Part shown: positions 35,232 to 44,604 of the stretch, in pieces
How the letters are laid out: each line of letters starts with the position of its first letter
Numbering within the stretch: the first letter of the stretch is position 1
DNA from: Candidatus Nitronauta litoralis
Lineage (GTDB): Bacteria; Nitrospinota; Nitrospinia; Nitrospinales; Nitrospinaceae
Assembly (NCBI GenBank): GCA_015698285.1
Contig: CP048685.1
Location: 1,178,001-1,242,000 of the forward strand
Direction: 5' to 3'
Length of the DNA stretch: 64,000 nucleotides
The notes under the pieces: generated by a model
What the model was told of the DNA's origin: nothing
What the model saw: the letters and a program-made list of their open reading frames with translations, nothing else
The model's database searches: none
Program-made: the position numbers and the translations under genes

Positions 35232-35842
35232 GGAATTCCATCTTGCTGACTCGTAAAATCGACTTGGTTAAGAAAAAACAGTCAGGGCTATTTAAAACTG
35301 GCCCTTGTCCTCCGCGGACGGCGAACGGGCGACCTTGTGGTCAGTAAGCCTTAAAAACATTTTACGCGCATATTTAATATCCCCCCTTCCACGAAGGGGG
35401 ACGCATAGCAGGGGGATTTGAAATTTAATTTCGCCTGTAGCTGTCTCGAGAATCCATCACCCAACAAGCCAGCAAACTCAGCAATCCCCCCAGTCCCCTT
35501 TTACAAAGGGGATGTAATTCTACTCTCTTGGCGGAAGGCCAACAATTAACTGGAGTCATTCAGCTGGAAAAGAGGGCACCTCTTTAGGCTTTGCACCGTC
35601 TTTCTTTTCACTTCAGGATTAAGTCACAACCACGACAACTCTTGTGGCCGTGGCAGTGTTTCCAGACGAAGCAGAATAGATTACCGAAAGTACCCCGGGT
35701 CGCCCCTTCCTGCAGGCACTTGAGTTACTTATATGCCCGTTTTTTCTTATTTTTATTGCCTATTTTGCAAAACTGGCCTTAACCTTAAAATATAGCGATT
35801 TATTGAAGGTTATTGTTCAGCTGATATTTCTGGAGGGATACC
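35232..35842. other. Repeat-rich intergenic region
   Basis: About 610 bp with no convincing gene. It holds a GGACGGCGAACGGGCGACC segment near 35319-35337 whose first part recurs inverted near 51888, and two G-tract repeats (ATCCCCCCTTCC...GAAGGGGGAC at 35381-35402 and ATCCCCCCAGTCCCC...AAAGGGGAT at 35484-35515) of a kind also present near 13430 and 48075. Confidence 0.45.
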
Positions 35843-36058
35843 ATGCCCGTTGTTTGCAACAAATGCAGGAATTATGTTCAGCAAACTGGGATCGCGTGTC
35901 CGGTTTGTGGAGAAGTGGTTGCGGAGGCCCCTAAATACACCTTTCGGGATAAATGGCGTGAAGCCTGGGAATTGGACAAGAATCTGCTCCCCTATTTTAT
36001 TGTGGGATTTGCCGGGCTCACTTTGATTTTTCTTTTCCTTTTATATAGAGCTTATTAA
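35843..36058 (+). CDS. Small zinc-ribbon membrane protein
   Basis: A 71-residue protein with TGGAGGGAT before its ATG. Two CXXC knuckles (CNKC at 5-8 and CPVC at 19-22) form a zinc ribbon of the rubredoxin/zinc-finger type, followed by a basic/aromatic linker and one transmembrane helix (LLPYFIVGFAGLTLIFLFLL). The zinc ribbon should face the cytoplasm. It is 12 bp upstream of the DUF3592-like gene and probably forms an operon with it. Confidence 0.75.
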   Translation: MPVVCNKCRNYVQQTGIACPVCGEVVAEAPKYTFRDKWREAWELDKNLLPYFIVGFAGLTLIFLFLLYRAY

Positions 36059-36070
36059 TAGGGAAATTCC

Positions 36071-36520
36071 ATGAAGGTATTAATGGGATGGGCAATGCTG
36101 TTCGCGGCTGCAGGGACCATCGGAAAAAAAATATTACTGGGACGGGAAGTTCAAAGGGCCATGGCCTGGGCAAGGGCTGATGGAGAAATTACCAAATCCA
36201 AGATAGTGATGAAAGACAGCCAGGCAGGTATGAATTCGCCTAATAAAACTTTTAAAGCAGAGATTATATATAAATATACTGCAGGTAAACGAAGCTATCG
36301 AAATAGCCGCATCTGCCTGGGTGGTCAACTACAATTATCGTTGCGTGGCAAGGCGGAAGACTATTGCGGACGGTACCCAGTTGGGCAGACCGTTTCCGTG
36401 TATTACGACCCCGACAACCCTTCAGACTCCTGCCTGGAAAGAAGAGAAGAAACCTCGATAATGTATCTTGTTATAGGAGTCGTATTCGCTATTGTTGGAA
36501 TCTTTTTCATCACGGGGTAA
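36071..36520 (+). CDS. DUF3592-like membrane protein
   Basis: A 149-residue protein with a hydrophobic N-terminal helix (MGWAMLFAAAGTIGKKIL), a beta-rich central domain (FKAEIIYKYTAGKRSYRN through VGQTVSVYYDPDNPSDSCL) and a C-terminal helix (IMYLVIGVVFAIVGIFFI). The VYYDPDNPSDSCL signature and two-helix layout are those of DUF3592 proteins. Function unknown. It is coupled to the zinc-ribbon gene upstream. Confidence 0.75.
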   Translation: MKVLMGWAMLFAAAGTIGKKILLGREVQRAMAWARADGEITKSKIVMKDSQAGMNSPNKTFKAEIIYKYTAGKRSYRNSRICLGGQLQLSLRGKAEDYCGRYPVGQTVSVYYDPDNPSDSCLERREETSIMYLVIGVVFAIVGIFFITG

Positions 36521-36964
36521 GCTTTCCACCGTGGTAGGACCAGCCAGACCCGAAATCAAAGTGACGATGTAAGTCGGGTTGGTGGCACGTCAAGTCGTTC
36601 ATTTCAATGACAGCTGATTTACCTGTGACCGTGTTCAGGGTTTACGGTAGGATGAAAAATCGATTACCTTTCCAAGTGACTTCCGACCACTATCCAATGC
36701 CTCGTTTCACAAAAATCCGTTGCGCTCTCCTGATGTGGCATAGACCGGTGTGGCGAATGCGAGTATAGAGAAAAACGATAAAATTTTTTGAAACCTGGTC
36801 GGCAAACAATAATTAAAACAGGTTGGGCAATTAGAGATATAAAGGTCAAACAAAAAAGTTGGAACAGTCCTGCCGGCAGCCTGTTGAAGACAGACTACTT
36901 TCAATTGAAAATAAACTATTCCTTGAACCAACACTTTGGCCACTCAAGGTAATTTCAACACAAG
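36521..36964. other. Intergenic region left of the insertion sequence
   Basis: About 440 bp, without a supported gene. Open frames here lack coding features. If the insertion was recent, this stretch was once continuous with that right of the element, 38443-38615; joining them does not give an obvious gene. Confidence 0.4.
36955..36964. repeat. Target-site duplication, left copy
   Basis: TCAACACAAG matches the ten bases at 38433-38442 on the other side of the element. IS256 elements usually duplicate about 8 bp. Confidence 0.7.
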
Positions 36965-38432
36965 GGTAGTGTCAAGAAAGTTTCGCACTTTGAATTTTGG
37001 AAAGCCCTCAATCAGGTCTGCATTTGTTGGACCTGTGGGGGCTGTCGGGAAACGCGAAGCGTTTTCCACAACTCCACAGGTCATTGTTCATGCCGCCTGG
37101 TTCTGCTCCATCTCCTTAAGTGGGTCCATGCTGATATATCTTCTGATACCCCACCTGGTTCCGGCAACGTGTCTGAGTCTGGCCGCCGCCAGCATCAAGG
37201 CCGATTGCCCATCCGGAAAACAACCGACCACTCGCGTCCGTCGTCTGACCTCTCTTAGGATTCTTTCCAGCGGATTGTTCGTTTGGATATTTCGCCAGTG
37301 CTCTCTCGGAAACGCGTAGTAAGACAACGTCTCATGCGCTCCGTCTCTCACTTTCTCTGATGCCTTCGATAGCTTCATCGTAAGTAGTTTGGTAGCCACC
37401 GATTCTATCTTCTCAAGTGCCGCCTGCCGGTCTTCCTGTGCATGAATGGCTTTCAACATGTTCGACACTTCCTTCATCTTATTCCGGGGAACCACCGAGA
37501 ACACGTTCCGGTAAAAATGTACCGTGCATCGCTGATGGTCTGAATCAGGATAAAAGTCGCTGAGTGACTCTACCAAACCCAGGCACCGATCAGAGATGAA
37601 CAGCTTCACACCTTTAAGCCCCCGTTCCTTTAGGTGCCGAAGGAAACCGCTCCAACCCGCCTTGTCCTCCTTGGTGCCTTCACAAACGCCCAGCACTTCC
37701 CGGTAACCCTGCCGGTTCACGCCGATGGCCACCAGTACCGACACGTTCTTCACCTCACCGCCCCAACTCCGTTTCAAACAAATCCCGTCCAGATATACAT
37801 ACGGGTATTCCCCTGTGATCGGGCGGTTCCTCCACTCATCGATCTTCACGTAGATCTTCTTGTTGAGCTGGCTCACTGTGCCGGGGCTCACACGAGTTCC
37901 CCAAAGCGCCTGGGTGATGTCCTCCACACGACGAACTGAAACTCCGGCCAGATACATCTCCATCAGCGCTTCCTCAACAGAGGACTCACGCCGACGATAC
38001 CGCTCAATAATAGCCGTCTCGAACGTCAACGTTCTTAGCTTCGGCACCTTCAGGTCCACCTCGCCAGCCTGGGTTTGAAGCTTACGGTCATAGTGGCCCG
38101 CACGCGTGTCCTTACGTCCCTCCGAACGCTCATACTTGCCAGCACCACACAAACGGTCTGCCTCAGCATCCAGAAGGCCGTTCAGCGTTTCCTCAACCGT
38201 CGAACGCACAATCCCGTTCACATGACTCTGGATTTTCCCCTCATCTATCGATACAATGTTCTTCACAATTGGTGATGCCACGTCTTTCTTAGACTTCGCT
38301 TCCATATTAAGTCCTCCTGGTTTTAGGTCCGGTTCTCGTTTCTCGCAAAACGAAGTATACAGACCAAAAGGAGGACTTTCCTTTTTCCAGCCAACACGAC
38401 CAGATTAAATGTGCGAAACTTAGCTTACGTTA
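36965..38432 (-). mobile_element. IS256-family insertion sequence
   Basis: About 1468 bp, bounded by the 10-bp direct repeat TCAACACAAG. Both ends carry imperfect inverted repeats sharing AAGTTTCGCAC (left 36978-36988; right, inverted, 38411-38421). It holds one intact transposase gene. Intact coding and clean target duplications suggest fairly recent insertion. It lies about 180 bp downstream of nxrC. Confidence 0.88.
37088..38305 (-). CDS. IS256-family (Mutator-type) transposase
   Basis: A 405-residue DDE transposase with no frameshift. The Mutator-family blocks are present: VPKLRTLTFETAIIERY split near the N-terminus, YVYLDGICLKR with the first catalytic Asp, LFISDRCLGLVESL with the second Asp, HQRCTVHFYRNV, and the C-terminal NNPLERILREVRRRTRVVG region that carries the catalytic Glu. 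A start codon ATG has AGGAGG upstream on the minus strand. Confidence 0.95.
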   Translation of the reverse strand: MEAKSKKDVASPIVKNIVSIDEGKIQSHVNGIVRSTVEETLNGLLDAEADRLCGAGKYERSEGRKDTRAGHYDRKLQTQAGEVDLKVPKLRTLTFETAIIERYRRRESSVEEALMEMYLAGVSVRRVEDITQALWGTRVSPGTVSQLNKKIYVKIDEWRNRPITGEYPYVYLDGICLKRSWGGEVKNVSVLVAIGVNRQGYREVLGVCEGTKEDKAGWSGFLRHLKERGLKGVKLFISDRCLGLVESLSDFYPDSDHQRCTVHFYRNVFSVVPRNKMKEVSNMLKAIHAQEDRQAALEKIESVATKLLTMKLSKASEKVRDGAHETLSYYAFPREHWRNIQTNNPLERILREVRRRTRVVGCFPDGQSALMLAAARLRHVAGTRWGIRRYISMDPLKEMEQNQAA

Positions 38433-38442
38433 TCAACACAAG
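38433..38442. repeat. Target-site duplication, right copy
   Basis: TCAACACAAG, the same ten bases as the left flank of the insertion sequence. Confidence 0.7.
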
Positions 38443-38550
38443 ACCTTCTAAATAGAAAAACTTTATGGCCATCGATAACATCCTCCCGCTTTACAAAAAA
38501 CAGCTACCTTTTCACAAAGAATAGATTAAAAAAGCGGTGGAAGCTTTTTC

Positions 38551-38593
38551 AAAAAAAAAAAAAACCGGGAAGCAGGCAAAGCCCACTTCCCGG
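38551..38593 (-). terminator. Rho-independent terminator after nxrC
   Basis: On the minus strand ACCGGGAAG pairs with CTTCCCGGT, extended by an inner GGGC/GCCT-like segment, followed by a run of 14 T with one break. It is the end of the nxr cluster. Confidence 0.85.
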
Positions 38594-38615
38594 TGAAAAA
38601 ACTTTTTTTTGGAGA

Positions 38616-39632
38616 TTAATACTCCAAGGTATGAAACTGGGTTACAGCTTTCTGACCATTCCGTTCTTTGTTCTGACCATTCCAGATAGCGATAGCCATT
38701 GGAGTTTTAGAACCACTGAACTGAGTGTCATTCTGGTCATTGGTGCTCAAAGCCCGCTTGAACACAACTGACCAACGGTTGTTAAACCAGTTTCCTTTTC
38801 CGTCAACATCCTGATGAGCCTGAGTGGTCAAGGTAGAGAAACCTTCAGCATTCAGGTCTTCAACTGGAGATCGGCGCATAGAAGCGTCAGACAGGATATT
38901 GTGGGTTGCCCGACCAGGATTGTAAACACCTTCGTTTTTACCCATACCACGGTCAACGAAAGAGTTACGCTTCGAGATATCGGTTGCGCCACCGGTATGA
39001 ACGCCGTTGCCCGCACGCTGATCTTTAGAACCAGACACACCTTCTTTCAAGGCCGCTTTCATTTCAAGTTGCCCTGAAGGCTCATACATGTAGTAACCGC
39101 CAGAACCCATACCCATGTTTTGGTACTGGTCTTCTACATCCTGCATACCTGCGTTTCCAGCAGCACCAGCGCCTTCTTTATCCCAGGTGCCTTTCCACTG
39201 CCAGATGTTAACGCGCTCGCCTTCACCGCCCATTGTGAATGGAGGCTCTTCGCCAGCTTGATTTACAGGGAACATAAGAGCTACCTGATCTTTATATTGC
39301 TGTGACCGAACCATAATGTCATTACGAGTCGGGTCCAACCAGGTCAGCATAACGGCGATTTCTTTGTCATTCCGTACAGCCTTAACACGCACCCATTTAG
39401 TGGATGGGTTAGGCCACATTGGATTTGTGATCATCTGGGGATCCATTTCAATGGTGATGTGCTTTCCAGCAGTCGGACCATAAGATGGAGACCAGAAAGG
39501 ATCAGTTGGGTCTACAGGAATTTCTCCCTGAACCCTTAACGCTTTAATGGTTACAGCGTTTGCAGCTACAGCAAACATGCCAACCATCAGCGCGGCAATC
39601 AAAGCGAGTATTACCGACTTTTTAAAATTCAC
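38616..39632 (-). CDS. nxrC: Nitrite oxidoreductase gamma subunit, haem-b type
   Basis: A 338-residue exported protein of the family of haem-binding gamma subunits of type II DMSO-reductase enzymes (ethylbenzene dehydrogenase/NarI-replacing). It has a Sec signal (MNFKKSVILALIAALMVGM, cut after ANA) and beta-sandwich sequence with ITIEMDPQMITNP, EIAVMLTWLDPTRND and SVVFKRAL. In NXR it would accept electrons from the NxrB clusters through haem b in the periplasm and pass them to cytochrome c. It is third in the minus-strand cluster, 117 bp downstream of nxrB, and ends in a strong terminator. Haem ligands cannot be fixed from sequence alone. Confidence 0.85.
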   Translation of the reverse strand: MNFKKSVILALIAALMVGMFAVAANAVTIKALRVQGEIPVDPTDPFWSPSYGPTAGKHITIEMDPQMITNPMWPNPSTKWVRVKAVRNDKEIAVMLTWLDPTRNDIMVRSQQYKDQVALMFPVNQAGEEPPFTMGGEGERVNIWQWKGTWDKEGAGAAGNAGMQDVEDQYQNMGMGSGGYYMYEPSGQLEMKAALKEGVSGSKDQRAGNGVHTGGATDISKRNSFVDRGMGKNEGVYNPGRATHNILSDASMRRSPVEDLNAEGFSTLTTQAHQDVDGKGNWFNNRWSVVFKRALSTNDQNDTQFSGSKTPMAIAIWNGQNKERNGQKAVTQFHTLEY

Positions 39633-39691
39633 TGTTTTCCTCCTGTTAGCCTTACGTAGCAGATTCCGAATTATGAGCAGTTAGCTCGAGA

Positions 39692-39730
39692 AAAAAACAA
39701 CCATTCCGGGGCGGCAGACCCGCCCCGGAA
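39692..39730 (-). terminator. Terminator-like hairpin between nxrB and nxrC
   Basis: A perfect 11-bp stem (TTCCGGGGCGG with CCGCCCCGGAA, five-base loop, 39704-39730). On the minus strand a T run follows after AATGGTTG. It could trim nxrAB mRNA or lower nxrC expression. A function in mRNA stability is equally possible. Confidence 0.6.
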
Positions 39731-39749
39731 GTGACAGAGTCCAGGTTTT

Positions 39750-41027
39750 TTAGAATGCACCCGGATGTTCTTCAGGCCGTACGTAAAATGGCTCTTCGAC
39801 CGTCACGCGGATGATCTCTTTGCCTTTACGGTTGAACCCGATTACCGTGTCGTTATACATCTCGAACTTCTTCCCGTGGATGTTGGTCTCGAATATTTTC
39901 GGACCTGGCTCACGCTTCCACTTGAAGATAATCCGCTGCGTCGTTCGGAACAACTGCAACACGCCCAACAGGTCGCGATCCGGTACCATGTACTGATCAA
40001 TCGCATGATCAACACCTGGCCCAAACATCTGCTGGCTGTATGCTCGTGGCACGTGACGCGACGGAACATAATAACCGTTAGGCTCTGTTCCCAACTGCGG
40101 ATACAGCGGCAACGCTACCTTACGGTCTCGAATCAGATAGTACTGAGGATTGTCCGGATCATGCGCCCATTCACCGTTGCTGCCAATCTTGACAAGACCC
40201 TGCAAGCGAATCTTACCAACACATGCGGCCATACAACGGGTCTCCATCTGATCACCCTCGGTCAAAGGATCCAATCCTTCAATTCGGGGGTAACAGGCGA
40301 TACATTTCTCGGAAATACGAGTCGTACCACGGAACATCGGCTTCTTGTAAGGACACTGCTCAACACACTTCTTATAACCACGACAGCGGGACTGATCAAT
40401 CAAAACGATTCCGTCTTCCTGACGCTTGTAGATCGCTTTACGCGGACAGGCCGCCAAACAACCCGGGTACGTGCAGTGGTTACAAATCCTCTGCAGGTAG
40501 AAAAACCAGATCTTATGCTCTGGCAATACTGAACGCGTGCCGTTGTCCCCACCAAACGTTCCCTCACGGGACTGGGTGAACTCACGACCATGAGCCGTAT
40601 CCTCACCAAAGTTCGGAAAACGCCACTCTTCGTCAGTCGGTACATAACCGATCGCCTGCTGGTTCAGACCAATCTTCGCTGGTGCTTCAAAAATCGTCAC
40701 ACCCTCGTATACACCGTGAATGGCCTTGTTTGACGTCTTACGGACGTTCCATACATTCTGACCTGGGTTGGATTGCTCCAACATCTTCAAAATCTTCCAG
40801 TCCCAGAACTGAGGATACCCACCATAAGGCTTCGTCTCTACATTGTTCCACCACATATACTCCTGACCCTTGGAAAACGTCCAGGTGGACTTATGGGCCA
40901 TCGTACATGTCTGGCATGCGATGCAGCGGTTTGTATTAAATACAAACGTAAACTGCTCTTTCGGATGCCTTTCCTCGTACACATAGGTCGCCATGCGACC
41001 CAATTGCCAGTTATAGACTTCAGGCAT
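39750..41027 (-). CDS. nxrB: Nitrite oxidoreductase beta subunit (Fe-S)
   Basis: The electron-transfer subunit of NXR, 425 residues with four Cys clusters in ferredoxin-like order: CIACQTCTMAHKSTW, CNHCTYPGCLAACPRKA, CRGYKKCVEQCPYKKP, and CIACYPR followed by RCMAACVGKIRLQG. These would bind three [4Fe-4S] and one [3Fe-4S] cluster, as in NarH-type subunits. It has no signal peptide, as expected of a protein exported together with the Tat substrate NxrA. It follows nxrA by 115 bp containing a hairpin. Codon use looks strongly biased, as in highly expressed genes. Confidence 0.93.
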   Translation of the reverse strand: MPEVYNWQLGRMATYVYEERHPKEQFTFVFNTNRCIACQTCTMAHKSTWTFSKGQEYMWWNNVETKPYGGYPQFWDWKILKMLEQSNPGQNVWNVRKTSNKAIHGVYEGVTIFEAPAKIGLNQQAIGYVPTDEEWRFPNFGEDTAHGREFTQSREGTFGGDNGTRSVLPEHKIWFFYLQRICNHCTYPGCLAACPRKAIYKRQEDGIVLIDQSRCRGYKKCVEQCPYKKPMFRGTTRISEKCIACYPRIEGLDPLTEGDQMETRCMAACVGKIRLQGLVKIGSNGEWAHDPDNPQYYLIRDRKVALPLYPQLGTEPNGYYVPSRHVPRAYSQQMFGPGVDHAIDQYMVPDRDLLGVLQLFRTTQRIIFKWKREPGPKIFETNIHGKKFEMYNDTVIGFNRKGKEIIRVTVEEPFYVRPEEHPGAF

Positions 41028-41101
41028 TGTTTAACCTCCCTAAAAACTGAAACCCGAGGGTTTGCAGTCGGATTGATTTTTTAACGTTGAAATACCGTTC
41101 A

Positions 41102-41130
41102 AAAATCGCGGGGCCCTGAAAGGGCCCCGC
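41102..41130 (-). terminator. Terminator-like hairpin between nxrA and nxrB
   Basis: A perfect 9-bp stem (GCGGGGCCC with GGGCCCCGC, loop of five, 41108-41130) followed on the minus strand by GATTTTTG. It could be an attenuator or processing site within the operon. Confidence 0.6.
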
Positions 41131-41142
41131 AACATCGCCTCT

Positions 41143-44100
41143 TTAAATCTTAACGCGTACGTATTGTCCCGCGAGATACATTTCAGCAAAACGGTCTTTC
41201 AGCGGAGACTCAGGAGTGTAGCCCGTTCGGACTGGCTCCCAAAGCCCCTTACCGTGCAGACCACCGTCTTCCGCCTTGGAGAATTTAACCAAAGTTTCCT
41301 TCGGCGTGGCGTTAACAGCGTGGTTGTCTGCCTCGTAACCATGCTTGAACTTCATCTTGGATTTTGCCTTATGGAACAGACTGTCAGTCTGATGCATCGG
41401 CATCAACCAAGACCGGGTGATGGACTGCTGACCACCGTAACGGAAGTTAGACTGATAAGGAGTGGTCATGGACATTGCACGTCCGTCTGGCCGCTCTTCA
41501 TGAGCCTTAACCGTACGCTCTGTACCGGCCCACGTTGCATGTTTCATCATCGTGGTGTGATACGGATACGCAGGGTTGTACTTCGCACGCAACATCAGGC
41601 GACCAACCTTATAACGAGGATCGGAAGGTTTCCAACCCATATAAGGACGATCAGCCGGATTAGCGTCACAGTAGATATAGTCACCATCATTGATACCCAG
41701 ATCCTTACAAAGGAATGGGTTCATATGAACTTGCCATTCACCCACACCAGGAGACCGTTTGTCCATGCGATATGGATCACCAAAGTTGTTGTTCCAGATC
41801 ATGTTCCAGTCAGTCGTCGCCCAGGACGAATGAGCGGTATGTCTGGACTTCGGAGTTACGCAGTAAAAACGATATCCCTTTTCCCACAAGAAGTTTTTGG
41901 TCGTACGTACTGAAGACCATGGCTTCTTGATATTCCGCACGTGACGCAGATCCGGATCTTGCTCGTCTTCCGGAATTCCGTAGTCATCAGGACGGATGTA
42001 GGGATTGGTGGACACGATAACGTTCGGCAGGTAAGGCGTTGCTTCCGGACCTTCCCGGTGAACGATAAAGTTTTCACCCCATTCGATCGCTTCCGGCTCA
42101 TCATTGTAGAACTGGATACGTCCGTTTGGTGTGTAGTAAGGTTTAGACTCGGTAAACATCTCCCAGAACGGAGAACGCGGATAAGTTCTGAACAACAACA
42201 GACACGCACCCGGCTCACCATACTTGCCGTTGATGATGTCATCGATGTTGTAGCCCATACCCGTGGTCGACGTGGTGAACAACCGACGAATCATTGCTTT
42301 CGTACGGTTAGGAGCTTTACCTTCGTAAACCTTCATATAATCAGCAAAACGCTTGTCACCTGTGACTTCAGCCAACCGCTTGGCGAATTCCCGATGAATC
42401 AGGTTATCGTCAATGGTGTCGAAAACAGGCTTAATACCGGTACCACCCCAAATCTGATGGAACGGATTAGAACAAGCCGAAGTGATCTCATAACTCTCAA
42501 ACTCAGCCCAGGAGTTCGGCGCAAGTACGATGTCTGAGTACTCACAAGAACCCGTGAACTCGATGTCCTGAGCCACGATCATGTCTACGTTATTGTTGGT
42601 GTTGAACACCAGCTCGTAGAACCACTTCGCATTGTTGATTACGTTAACGTTTACAAACCAGATCAGCTTGGAAGGACAAGGCATATGGGAACGACCCGTG
42701 AAAACCTTACGTCCATACCGTGGGGTATTAACGATAAGAGCTTTATCACGATGCGCCCAGTAGCTGACTTCTTCACCCTTCAGGTAACCCTTAACATTGG
42801 CCCAGTCAGTATTCTTGGCTGGATCAGTGATCGGGTTGAAAGGATCTTCAGCAACCATCGCCGCAAAGCCAGGACCTGACCAGTGAGAACCCTGGTAGTT
42901 ACCAGCTTTGTAGTTTCCGGCCCAGGTATGAGAACCGGAACCCTTCGGACCTACGTTACCGGTCAACATCAGCGGAACATAGGATGCGCGGTTATGCATG
43001 GTGGCATGGAAGTAGTGATTGATACCCTCACCGTAGTGGATCTCAACGGGGAGAATCGTACCCATGTCACGCGCCAGACGAACAACGAGATCCTTAGGAG
43101 CATGAGAAATCTGATGAGTGGTATCCAGATCGTAGTCCTTCAGATGGATCTTGTACATTTCGTACAGAGGCATAGCCGTGATGGTCTTGCCATTTACAAG
43201 CTTAATATCATAAACACCGTCCAGAGCTGGATCGATGTTCTTTTTACGCATTTTCGCACCGATGTCTTCGCGAGTGATCGCTACAGGCTTGTCGGTGTTG
43301 GTATCCCAGACAACAAAGTCCGGCATTTTGTCCCGATTGAAGTTCTTCATCCACTTGGTGGTGAAGCCATCTTTCGGAAGCGGCTGAGGCTTATAACCGG
43401 GAATAAAATCATCCGGATGCAAGCGCGTCAGGTTATCGGTACGTACCAGAAGAGGCATATCGGTGTAATCCTTGATGTAAGGAATATCCGTCAACCCTTC
43501 GTCCATGATGATTTTGGCCGTACCAAGGAAAATGGCGATATCTGAAAGACCAGCGCGAACCGGAATCCAGTAATCAGCCTTCGTCGCAGGAGGATTGTAC
43601 TCCGGCGCAATAGAAACCAGCGTACCACCACGTTCCATGATTTCAGTGTACCAATGCGCTTCCGGCATCTTGTTTTCAATGAGGTTTTTACCCCACTGAA
43701 TGGTCAGCTTCGCATAACGATGATCAGCGAAGTCGATGTCAGAAGTCTGCATACCATGCGTCCAGGAATGCCCCGGAGCCTGATCACCATGCCAGGTGTA
43801 GTTGGACCACGCACGACCACCCAACACCTGACCAGGACCACGGCCACGCACGATAGCATCGAGCAAAGCAACCATATTAGCAAGACGGTAGATACCGTAC
43901 TTACCAACAACCCCCAGAAGACCCATACCACCACGGTACTTCATAACGCGCGAGCCGGAACCCCCCATGGCTTCGATCATTTCTGGCTGATAACCTTCGT
44001 TTTTCAGGCGCTGGGCACCACGAGGACCGGAGTAGGCTTTACCTACGGCAACGTGACCCTTAGCCAGATAAGTGAAGGTCTGATCCCAGGTTATACGAAC

Positions 44101-44604
44101 AAACTCGTCCGTTCCCCGGCTGGTGAACTTATACTTTTCACGGTTTTCTTTGTCGAGATAAGGAAACCCGTCATCCGCCCACTGTTTCCAGCCAACGCGA
44201 ATCATCGGGTACTTATTCCGATAAGGACCGTAAACGCGGCGAGGGAAGGTCATGCCGCGCAGACACATGCGTGGGTTCCAGGCAGCATCTGCCTGGTTAC
44301 CATACAGGTCAAGGATCTTATGGTGATCGTAGTTCTGCTCAATCCGCATCAGAATGCCGTTACGGACGAATCCGCGAACACGACACTGATGGGTGTCATT
44401 CGGAGAACAGCAGTAAGTGAATGAACGTTCATACTTGTACTGGTCACGATAGACTTCTTCCCAACGACGATCCGGATAGGACTCGAGGGGATTACCTACC
44501 TTAACAACCGGCTTTAACTGTGCTCCGACTCTCTTGCTCGAAAGTGCCATCGCCGAAGCGACCCCAGCACTGACCTGCAAGAATTTGCGACGATTCAAAC
44601 GCAT
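41143..44604 (-). CDS. nxrA: Nitrite oxidoreductase alpha subunit (molybdopterin, catalytic)
   Basis: Oxidises nitrite to nitrate at a bis-MGD molybdenum centre. It is a 1153-residue type II DMSO-reductase-family protein with a twin-arginine signal (NRRKFLQVSAGVASAMA, cut near GAQ), so it acts in the periplasm, as in Nitrospina and Nitrospira rather than Nitrobacter. Cys65, Cys66, Cys74 and Cys114 (in YCCSPNDTHQC and MCLRG) fall where the N-terminal Fe-S cluster is bound. The NYTWHGDQAPGH segment probably carries the Asp ligand to Mo. VNVNVINNAKW, NNNVDMIVAQDIEFTGSC and the C-terminal domain match the family. First gene of nxrABC. The leader is long with a terminator-like hairpin. Confidence 0.94.
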   Translation of the reverse strand: MRLNRRKFLQVSAGVASAMALSSKRVGAQLKPVVKVGNPLESYPDRRWEEVYRDQYKYERSFTYCCSPNDTHQCRVRGFVRNGILMRIEQNYDHHKILDLYGNQADAAWNPRMCLRGMTFPRRVYGPYRNKYPMIRVGWKQWADDGFPYLDKENREKYKFTSRGTDEFVRITWDQTFTYLAKGHVAVGKAYSGPRGAQRLKNEGYQPEMIEAMGGSGSRVMKYRGGMGLLGVVGKYGIYRLANMVALLDAIVRGRGPGQVLGGRAWSNYTWHGDQAPGHSWTHGMQTSDIDFADHRYAKLTIQWGKNLIENKMPEAHWYTEIMERGGTLVSIAPEYNPPATKADYWIPVRAGLSDIAIFLGTAKIIMDEGLTDIPYIKDYTDMPLLVRTDNLTRLHPDDFIPGYKPQPLPKDGFTTKWMKNFNRDKMPDFVVWDTNTDKPVAITREDIGAKMRKKNIDPALDGVYDIKLVNGKTITAMPLYEMYKIHLKDYDLDTTHQISHAPKDLVVRLARDMGTILPVEIHYGEGINHYFHATMHNRASYVPLMLTGNVGPKGSGSHTWAGNYKAGNYQGSHWSGPGFAAMVAEDPFNPITDPAKNTDWANVKGYLKGEEVSYWAHRDKALIVNTPRYGRKVFTGRSHMPCPSKLIWFVNVNVINNAKWFYELVFNTNNNVDMIVAQDIEFTGSCEYSDIVLAPNSWAEFESYEITSACSNPFHQIWGGTGIKPVFDTIDDNLIHREFAKRLAEVTGDKRFADYMKVYEGKAPNRTKAMIRRLFTTSTTGMGYNIDDIINGKYGEPGACLLLFRTYPRSPFWEMFTESKPYYTPNGRIQFYNDEPEAIEWGENFIVHREGPEATPYLPNVIVSTNPYIRPDDYGIPEDEQDPDLRHVRNIKKPWSSVRTTKNFLWEKGYRFYCVTPKSRHTAHSSWATTDWNMIWNNNFGDPYRMDKRSPGVGEWQVHMNPFLCKDLGINDGDYIYCDANPADRPYMGWKPSDPRYKVGRLMLRAKYNPAYPYHTTMMKHATWAGTERTVKAHEERPDGRAMSMTTPYQSNFRYGGQQSITRSWLMPMHQTDSLFHKAKSKMKFKHGYEADNHAVNATPKETLVKFSKAEDGGLHGKGLWEPVRTGYTPESPLKDRFAEMYLAGQYVRVKI

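Noticed and set aside
36664-36943. Open frames left of the insertion sequence
   Set aside because: No ribosome sites or motifs; joining the sequence across the element yields no better gene.
39765-40532. Long open frame antisense to nxrB
   Set aside because: It mirrors the strongly biased codons of nxrB, has no domain or signal and no ribosome site; nxrB is certain.
43654-44424. Long open frame antisense to nxrA (also 41164-41913 and 42883-43545)
   Set aside because: Shadows of the catalytic subunit's codon bias; no protein-like features.
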